The notes under the pieces were generated by a model. It searched no databases. It was not told the DNA's origin and saw only the letters and a list, made by a program, of their open reading frames with translations. Below, piece by piece: positions 8,308 through 13,321 of a stretch of DNA of 22,621 nucleotides. The DNA is from Collinsella aerofaciens. GTDB taxonomy: Bacteria; Actinomycetota; Coriobacteriia; Coriobacteriales; Coriobacteriaceae. The stretch lies in contig JAUUSS010000029.1 of NCBI GenBank assembly GCA_030841765.1, forward strand, positions 1-22,621. The letters run 5' to 3'. Each line of letters opens with the position of its first letter. Position 1 is the first letter of the stretch. The translations under genes and the position numbers were made by a program.

Positions 8308-8333
8308 GGCAGATACTCCCCTCTGATTGCCGC

Positions 8334-9368
8334 TCACTCGACACCGTACAGTTGCTGCGCTGTACCGCCAAGCACAAGGTCGCTGTCTGTATCGCTCAGA
8401 TTTGCAGCGCGAACGCAGGCGACACCCTCGGTGAGCCACTCGCGTTTGACGGGATAGCTCGTGCCAAAAACAATATGGTCTGCACCCAGCACGTCAACCG
8501 CACAGGCGAGGAGCGTCTTGCCCCAAGGCTGAGCATGGGACATGTCGAAATAGATGTTGTTCTCGAGGTGCCTGGAAACGGTCTCGGTATCGACCTGAAA
8601 ACGGCCAGAAGCATCAGGGCGCTTGGGGCCATGAGGCAGCAGCATCTCCTTGAACGCAAAGTATGCGCCGCCGAGCATGGAGTGGACCATCTTGATATTG
8701 GGGTAGCGCTCAAAGAAATCACCAAAGATCTCTCGGCCGATCGCCGTAGTTTGGTCGACGCAGCGGCCATAAGAGCGGCGAAGGTTGTCGTACGCGAGAA
8801 GCGACTCGTTCTCGACCGGCACGGGAACATGGTGCACGTAAACGGTGACATGGCGTTCGTTCAGGTGCTCGAAAAAGCTCGAGAAGACCTGGTCGTCGAG
8901 ATAGCGCTTGCCGTAGTGAGCGCAGAGCTGCACGCCCGCAAAACCATCGTCGAGCCTGCGGTCGAGCTCCTCCAAATTCGCTTTGGTGCCAAAGGGCGGC
9001 ACGGCGACAAGCGGAATCAGACGGCCATTTGACGCCTTCGCGTCAGCAGCCATACCGTCGTTGAAACGCCGGCACATCTCGAGCGACATCCACTCGTGGC
9101 AGCCGGGGAGCTTGAGGATCGCCTTGTCGACCCCCGCCTCATCCATATCGGCCAAGCGCTTCTCGAGGGTGTAGTCGCCCTCAATGTAGTTAAGACCCGG
9201 AGAACCGGCGGGCATCTCGATCACGATCTGTCGTTTGCCGGCGGAATTCATGGTCAGATAGCCTTCGGTGTCATAGGCGCGGGGTACCTCGGCCAAAAAC
9301 TGTTCGCAGAGCGTCTCGTCATGAAAGATGTGCTCGTCGAACCAGTAGGAATTTGCATCGATAATCAT
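8334..9368 (-). CDS. Amidohydrolase-2 (ACMSD-like) family protein with altered metal site
   Basis: 344 residues with the TIM-barrel pattern of amidohydrolase-2 proteins (decarboxylases and lactonases such as ACMSD). It begins MIIDANSYWF, where active members usually have a D-x-H-x-H metal pair; both histidines are replaced (Asn6, Tyr8). VYVHHV (176-181) and KMVHSMLGG (226-234) keep the middle histidines. VFGTSYP (300-306) has Ser304 where the usual catalytic/metal aspartate of FGSDYP stands. A normal hydrolytic metal centre is therefore unlikely; it may use another chemistry or serve as a binding protein. It is the first gene of the operon, with AAGGCGG before the ATG and a good promoter upstream. 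Confidence 0.8.
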   Translation of the reverse strand: MIIDANSYWFDEHIFHDETLCEQFLAEVPRAYDTEGYLTMNSAGKRQIVIEMPAGSPGLNYIEGDYTLEKRLADMDEAGVDKAILKLPGCHEWMSLEMCRRFNDGMAADAKASNGRLIPLVAVPPFGTKANLEELDRRLDDGFAGVQLCAHYGKRYLDDQVFSSFFEHLNERHVTVYVHHVPVPVENESLLAYDNLRRSYGRCVDQTTAIGREIFGDFFERYPNIKMVHSMLGGAYFAFKEMLLPHGPKRPDASGRFQVDTETVSRHLENNIYFDMSHAQPWGKTLLACAVDVLGADHIVFGTSYPVKREWLTEGVACVRAANLSDTDSDLVLGGTAQQLYGVE

Positions 9369-9400
9369 TGGTTGGAACCGCCTTTCATCTTGTTGAAAAC

Positions 9401-9430
9401 ATTCTAGAAAAGCAGGTACCCGGACATCAA
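9401..9430 (-). promoter_or_regulatory. Sigma70 promoter of the amidohydrolase operon
   Basis: On the minus strand TTGATG (9425-9430) and TAGAAT (9401-9406) are separated by 18 bases. Transcription would start near 9394, leaving a leader of about 25 bases before the ATG at 9368. Confidence 0.65.
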
Positions 9431-9449
9431 TTCCAGCTTAAGCCCACTG

Positions 9450-9466
9450 TATTCCATTTTGGAATA
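9450..9466. promoter_or_regulatory. LysR-type palindromic box
   Basis: TATTCCATTTTGGAATA is a perfect inverted repeat with 7-base arms and 3-base centre, and it contains a T-N11-A core (T9452 to A9464). Its centre lies about 64 bases before the predicted start of transcription, where LysR regulators place their recognition site. The regulator could be the LysR protein at 3240 or 11278, or one outside the window. Confidence 0.55.
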
Positions 9467-9538
9467 GAACTTACCGCTCACACGCGAACCTCGCCCGCTC
9501 AACGAGACAAGCGCTAACAGCACGGGCTTAGACAGAAA

Positions 9539-9571
9539 ACGGTCGGCCCGCATCCGTTGCGGGCCGACCGT
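9539..9571 (-). terminator. Rho-independent terminator of the aminotransferase gene
   Basis: ACGGTCGGCCCGCA pairs perfectly over 14 bp with TGCGGGCCGACCGT. On the minus strand the stem is followed by TTTTCTGT, and it lies 24 bases after the aminotransferase stop. Confidence 0.9.
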
Positions 9572-9594
9572 TTCATTACAGGCTACCTTTGCCG

Positions 9595-10812
9595 TTACGC
9601 CTGGCGGTAATGGTCAAAGAAGTCGGCGAGGTCTTCGAGGGACTCTTTGAGTACTTCCATGCGCGGCAGGTACACGATGCGGAAGTGGTCGGGCTCAGCC
9701 CAGTTGAAGCCGCCGCCGCGCGTGATCAGGATCTTCTTCTCGTGCAGCAGGTCGAGGGCGAACTGCTCGTCATCGGTGATGTTGAACTTCTTCACATCCA
9801 TCTTGGGGAAGATGTAGAACGCCGCGCGCGGCTTAACCACCGAGATGCCGTCAATCTTGTTAAGCGCCTCATACACAAAGTTGCGCTGCTCGTAGACACG
9901 GCCGCCGGGACGGATGTAGTCGTTAACGGACTGATGGCCACCGAGTGCCGTCTGAACGATCGACTGAGCCGGCACGTTGGAGCACAGGCGCATGTTGGAG
10001 AGCATGTTGATGCCCATGATGAAGTCGCTCATGCAGCGCTGGTTGCCCGAAAGCACCATCCAGCCAATACGATAGCCCGCAATCATGTGCGACTTGGAAA
10101 GGCCGCTAAAGGTGACGCAGGGCAGGTCGGGGGCGAGCGAGGCAATCGAGACGTGCTCGTAGCCGTCCATACAGAGGCGGTCGTAGATCTCATCGGCAAA
10201 GATCATCAGCTGATGCCTGCGTGCAACCTCGACGATGCCCTCGAGCACCTCGCGCGGATAGACGGAACCCGTGGGGTTATTGGGGTTGATGATGACGAGA
10301 GCTTTGGTCGCGCTCGTAATCTTGGACTCCATATCCTCCAAGTCGGGATACCAATCCGCCTGCTCATCGCACAGATAGTGCACAGGATGACCGCCGGCAA
10401 GGGTTGCGCACGCCGTCCAGAGCGGATAGTCGGGGCTGGGGATCAGAATCTCGTCGCCATTGTCGAGCAGCGCGTTCATCGAAAGCTGAATGAGCTCGGA
10501 CACGCCGTTGCCCGTGTAGATATGCTCCATCTGAACGTTGGGCAGGCCCTTGATCTGCGAATACTGCATAATCGCCTTGCGCGCGGAGAACAGGCCACGC
10601 GAGTTGGAATAGCCTTCGCAGTCGGGCAGCTGCTGGCGCATGTCCTTGATGACCTCATCGGGCGTGCGGAAACCGAAGGGCGCCGGGTTACCGATATTGA
10701 GCTTGAGGATGCGCTCGCCCTCGTCCTCCATACGGGCGGCCTCGTCGACGACGGGACCGCGCACGTCATACAGGACGTTATCGAGCTTGGTGGACTTAGA
10801 AAAAGTACGCAT
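9595..10812 (-). CDS. Possible internal-start product: free aminotransferase
   Basis: Inside the fusion gene an in-frame ATG at 10812 has a textbook AAGGAG (10820-10825) 7 bases upstream. Translation from it gives 405 residues that match the full natural length and N-terminus of stand-alone AlaA-type enzymes. The cell may therefore make both the HTH fusion and a separate enzyme from one gene, or the site may be a relic of the gene before fusion. The evidence is sequence only. Confidence 0.45.
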   Translation of the reverse strand: MRTFSKSTKLDNVLYDVRGPVVDEAARMEDEGERILKLNIGNPAPFGFRTPDEVIKDMRQQLPDCEGYSNSRGLFSARKAIMQYSQIKGLPNVQMEHIYTGNGVSELIQLSMNALLDNGDEILIPSPDYPLWTACATLAGGHPVHYLCDEQADWYPDLEDMESKITSATKALVIINPNNPTGSVYPREVLEGIVEVARRHQLMIFADEIYDRLCMDGYEHVSIASLAPDLPCVTFSGLSKSHMIAGYRIGWMVLSGNQRCMSDFIMGINMLSNMRLCSNVPAQSIVQTALGGHQSVNDYIRPGGRVYEQRNFVYEALNKIDGISVVKPRAAFYIFPKMDVKKFNITDDEQFALDLLHEKKILITRGGGFNWAEPDHFRIVYLPRMEVLKESLEDLADFFDHYRQA

Positions 10813-11115
10813 GGTGGTGCTCCTTGCAATTTGAGCTGAGGGAAGGGGTTCGGGCTTGGAATCGTTGCGGGGTGATGATGCCTCGCCTTGATCGGCGTCG
10901 CCGGCAAGCAGCCAGGTAACATCGACCTCCAAAATACGGGCGAGCAGCTCAGCCACATCGCGCCGCGGGATCGTCTTGCCGCTCACATATTGGCTCATCT
11001 GACTCTTGCCGAGTTTTTTGCCGAGCATCTCCGATGCGCGGATCACGTCCGACTGGCGAACGTCGCGATCGGACATAGTCTGTCGCAGGCGATCGCTAAA
11101 CGTCTCTTGGGCCAC
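9595..11115 (-). CDS. XRE-type HTH / AlaA-type aminotransferase fusion
   Basis: 506 residues. Residues about 6-71 are a Cro/C1-type helix-turn-helix (KSQMSQYVSGKTIPRRDVAELLARIL region); 72-101 are a loose linker; 102-506 are a complete class I/II PLP aminotransferase of the AlaA (glutamate-pyruvate) type, starting MRTFSKSTKLDNVLYDVRGP. Key residues: NPNNPTG (277-283), DEIYD (308-312), PLP lysine Lys341 in SGLSKSHMIAGYR. AlaA makes alanine from pyruvate and glutamate. The architecture parallels MocR proteins (GntR-HTH plus aminotransferase) but with an XRE head, suggesting a metabolite-sensing regulator, an enzyme, or both. The start is GTG at 11115 with AAGGAGG 5 bases upstream; an ATG at 11154 lacks such a site. 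An internal start at 10812 is listed separately. Confidence 0.85.
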   Translation of the reverse strand: MAQETFSDRLRQTMSDRDVRQSDVIRASEMLGKKLGKSQMSQYVSGKTIPRRDVAELLARILEVDVTWLLAGDADQGEASSPRNDSKPEPLPSAQIARSTTMRTFSKSTKLDNVLYDVRGPVVDEAARMEDEGERILKLNIGNPAPFGFRTPDEVIKDMRQQLPDCEGYSNSRGLFSARKAIMQYSQIKGLPNVQMEHIYTGNGVSELIQLSMNALLDNGDEILIPSPDYPLWTACATLAGGHPVHYLCDEQADWYPDLEDMESKITSATKALVIINPNNPTGSVYPREVLEGIVEVARRHQLMIFADEIYDRLCMDGYEHVSIASLAPDLPCVTFSGLSKSHMIAGYRIGWMVLSGNQRCMSDFIMGINMLSNMRLCSNVPAQSIVQTALGGHQSVNDYIRPGGRVYEQRNFVYEALNKIDGISVVKPRAAFYIFPKMDVKKFNITDDEQFALDLLHEKKILITRGGGFNWAEPDHFRIVYLPRMEVLKESLEDLADFFDHYRQA

Positions 11116-11136
11116 TAGAACCTCCTTGCTGGCAAA

Positions 11137-11218
11137 GTTCAATTTATAGAACACGAATTGAACCAGAGTTCAATTTAGCAAGCAGTATAGCGCCGTACCT
11201 CATTCGAAAGTTCAATTT
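11137..11218. promoter_or_regulatory. Array of GTTCAAT operator sites before the XRE fusion gene
   Basis: GTTCAATTT occurs at 11137-11145, 11168-11176 and 11210-11218, and once inverted as AATTGAAC at 11156-11163. The inverted copy and the middle direct copy make a perfect palindrome, AATTGAAC-CAGA-GTTCAATT (11156-11175). The direct copies are 31 and 42 bases apart, close to whole helical turns. -10-like TATACT (11184-11189) and TATAAA (11143-11148) on the minus strand lie among the sites. Autoregulation by the XRE domain encoded just downstream is the simplest reading. Confidence 0.6.
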
Positions 11219-11277
11219 CATAAGAAAATATATCGGACTCCGAGATTTGCCCAAAGCGAACAATGGTGTGTACACGT

Positions 11278-12135
11278 TTAGAGGTATTCGAGGAAACGGG
11301 CGGCGGCAAGCGAAACATCGGCCGTTCGATATATGGCGTTGATCTGCCGATGGGGATGTCCCTCGAGCGAACGCACGGCAACATCGAACTGACAACGGCG
11401 CAAGATGAGCGCGGGAAGAATGCTCACACCCAGGCCGTCCTCAACCATGGCCATAATCGCATAGTCATCCCAGGTCGACAGCTTGGAGCACACCGTCAGT
11501 CCCGCCCGACGGAACAGCGGCGTAATCTCGTCATCGGTGCCGCGTTCTAGCAGAATAAACTGCTCGTTGGCTAAATCGGCAAGAGAAACGACCTCCGCCG
11601 TGGCAAGCAAAGAGTCTGCCGGTACTACCGCCATCAACTCGTCGCGCACCAAAGACCGCGATGCCATGCCGTTTTCTCGGGGCTCACGCGGGATAAAGCC
11701 CAGGTCGCAGCGGCCTTCCGCCACCCATTGCTCAATCTCGGAGTAATCACCCATCAGCAGCTCGTAATCGACATCCGGATGATCGGCGCGAAAGCGCGCA
11801 ATCACCGGCGGCAGCACGTGGGTCGCCACACTCGAAAACGTACCGATGCAGATTTTGCCGCGCATGAGTCCACGCATCTCGTCCACGCGTCGCTGCAGGC
11901 GGCCAAACTCTTCGCATAACGCCTCGACTGCCGGCATGACCTGCCGCCCGTCGGCAGAAAGCACCACGCCCTCTCGGCTGCGATAAAGCACCTTAAAACC
12001 CCAGTCTGCCTCAAGGTCGCCCACCATGCGGCTCACGCCCGACTGCGAATAGCTCAGCCGCTCTGCAGCACGCGTAAAGCTGCCAGCACGCACCGTCTCG
12101 AGCAGCACTTGCATCTTTTGGATATTGGTCTCCAC
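11278..12135 (-). CDS. LysR-family regulator, divergent from the EamA exporter
   Basis: 285 residues from the GTG at 12135. The N-terminal winged helix (about 1-60) has SFTRAAERLSYSQSGVSRMV and the LYRSREGVVLSADG wing; the rest is the usual effector-binding domain, with NEQFILLERGTDDEITPLF and MVEDGLGVSILPALIL as family-typical stretches. The GTG gives the normal METNIQ-like start and has a G-rich GGGTGGGG about 7 bases upstream; the ATG at 12156 would add seven atypical residues with no ribosome site. It is divergent from an EamA transporter with a LysR-type palindrome between them, the classic arrangement for controlling that neighbour and itself. It has no obvious terminator before the XRE fusion gene. 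Confidence 0.88.
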   Translation of the reverse strand: METNIQKMQVLLETVRAGSFTRAAERLSYSQSGVSRMVGDLEADWGFKVLYRSREGVVLSADGRQVMPAVEALCEEFGRLQRRVDEMRGLMRGKICIGTFSSVATHVLPPVIARFRADHPDVDYELLMGDYSEIEQWVAEGRCDLGFIPREPRENGMASRSLVRDELMAVVPADSLLATAEVVSLADLANEQFILLERGTDDEITPLFRRAGLTVCSKLSTWDDYAIMAMVEDGLGVSILPALILRRCQFDVAVRSLEGHPHRQINAIYRTADVSLAAARFLEYL

Positions 12136-12180
12136 GGCACGTCCCCACCCTTGCATGAGTTTTTGTCATGTTTTCCATGC

Positions 12181-12186
12181 ATTATA
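12181..12186 (-). promoter_or_regulatory. -10 element (TATAAT) of the LysR gene
   Basis: A perfect minus-strand TATAAT lies 45 bases upstream of the GTG start. The -35 region (about 12204-12209) is poor and overlaps the palindrome at 12208, which fits LysR autorepression. Confidence 0.5.
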
Positions 12187-12207
12187 TTCGCTTTTCTTCT
12201 AAAGCCA

Positions 12208-12230
12208 GTTCACCCATAGTGAACATGTTC
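12208..12230. promoter_or_regulatory. LysR-type operator between regulator and exporter
   Basis: GTTCAC-CCATA-GTGAAC (12208-12224) is a perfect inverted repeat containing a T-N11-A core (T12210 to A12222). A second palindrome, GAACATGTTC (12221-12230), overlaps it, followed by a -10-like TATAGA at 12234 for the exporter gene. Confidence 0.55.
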
Positions 12231-12253
12231 GGATATAGAGGGGATGTCAGCGC

Positions 12254-13165
12254 ATGAACAACGGACTGTTTACATACTTAGCAGCATTACTGTTGTTTGG
12301 CTCTAACGGCATCATCGCCGCAGCTATCGCACTGCCGAGCTCCGATATCGTGCTGCTGCGCACGTTTTTGGGCGCTCTCTCGCTTGTCACTATCCTCGCC
12401 ACTACCCAACACCATAAGTTGCAGGCGCCATCTCGTCCCCGCGAAGCCGCGGCCCTCCTCCTCTCGGGAGCTGCGCTGGGCGCCAGCTGGATTTTTCTGT
12501 TCCGCGCCTACCAGACGATCGGCGTCGGCGTATCCTCGCTGCTGTACTACTGCGGCCCCATCATTGTCATGGCGCTCTCCCCGCTCATCTTTGGCGAAAA
12601 GCTGACCGGCGGCAAAATCGCCGGCTTTGTCGCCGTTGCTTGTGGTGCTTTTCTCATTGCAGCGCAAGGTCTAGGCGGCAATATGCCCATTGCGGGCATC
12701 GTCTGTGGAATCGCCTCGGCCTTCTGCTATGCATTGATGGTCATCGCCAGCAAGGGTGCGCCGCACATCGAGGGCCTCGAGAACTCCGCGCTCCAGGTGA
12801 GCGCCGCCTTTGTGACCGCACTGGTCCTCACGCTCATCACGCAGGGCGCTCCCTCATTCCTGTCCGCCGGCGTCGCCGCCAGTATTGATTGGCGCGCCGT
12901 CGCTATGCTCGGCGTCGTCAACACCGGCATCGGTTGCCTGCTCTACTTTAGCGCCGTCGCCAAGCTGCCCGTCCAGACCGTCGCTGTCGTCGGCTACCTC
13001 GAGCCGCTTTCGGCGGTCGTGTTCTCGGCCGCCCTTTTGGGTGAAGCCATAACACCGGTCCGCCTGATGGGCGCCGCGCTTATCATCGGCGGCGCGATTT
13101 TTTGCGAACTCGCCGGCAAACGCGCAAACGCCAAGGCTGGCATCGCCCAGACAGCACGTGCTTAA
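12254..13165 (+). CDS. EamA-family (DMT superfamily) transporter
   Basis: 303 residues with about ten hydrophobic segments arranged as two EamA repeats (about 5-135 and 147-285). Family-like stretches are GSNGIIAAAIA, SSLLYYCGPIIVMALSPLIFGEKL, and YLEPLSAVVFSAALLGEAIT, the conserved proline/glutamate-containing region of the second repeat. DMT proteins export amino acids or other metabolites across the cytoplasmic membrane; the substrate is unknown. A GAGGGG lies 10 bases before the ATG. Its divergent LysR partner probably controls it. A hairpin at 13199 may end the transcript. Confidence 0.88.
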   Translation: MNNGLFTYLAALLLFGSNGIIAAAIALPSSDIVLLRTFLGALSLVTILATTQHHKLQAPSRPREAAALLLSGAALGASWIFLFRAYQTIGVGVSSLLYYCGPIIVMALSPLIFGEKLTGGKIAGFVAVACGAFLIAAQGLGGNMPIAGIVCGIASAFCYALMVIASKGAPHIEGLENSALQVSAAFVTALVLTLITQGAPSFLSAGVAASIDWRAVAMLGVVNTGIGCLLYFSAVAKLPVQTVAVVGYLEPLSAVVFSAALLGEAITPVRLMGAALIIGGAIFCELAGKRANAKAGIAQTARA

Positions 13166-13198
13166 AAGCCCTGCTTTGAAATGCTACCTGCATAGATA

Positions 13199-13222
13199 AA
13201 TAATCCCCAGCTGAGGATTATT
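13199..13222 (+). terminator. Hairpin after the EamA gene
   Basis: AATAATCC (13199-13206) pairs with GGATTATT (13215-13222), and an inner CAGCTG can extend the stem past one mismatch. It starts 34 bases after the stop. No long T-run follows (TTGTCTAAAA), so termination is plausible rather than certain. Confidence 0.45.
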
Positions 13223-13288
13223 GTCTAAAATAACCCGATGTGCCAAACTGCTCTTGTATGTATAAAGACGGCATAAAGTTTTTTGTCC

Positions 13289-13316
13289 TAGACAGATAAC
13301 CGGATGTCTAAGGGAG
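13289..13316 (+). promoter_or_regulatory. kup: Hairpin abutting the kup ribosome site
   Basis: TAGACA (13289-13294) and TGTCTA (13305-13310) can form a 6-bp stem with a 10-base loop. The stem ends on the first base of the AAGGGAG ribosome site (13310-13316), 5 bases before the GTG start. It could tune translation or be an operator. A T6 run lies at 13279-13284. The layout does not resemble the known c-di-AMP riboswitch. Confidence 0.3.
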
Positions 13317-13321
13317 TCCTC

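Noticed and set aside
9589..10839. 416-codon plus-strand frame over the aminotransferase
   Set aside because: The opposite strand encodes an intact PLP enzyme with all catalytic motifs; this frame is its shadow.
13166..13321. c-di-AMP (ydaO-type) riboswitch upstream of kup
   Set aside because: The 156-base leader lacks the recognisable conserved blocks of that class; only small hairpins are present.
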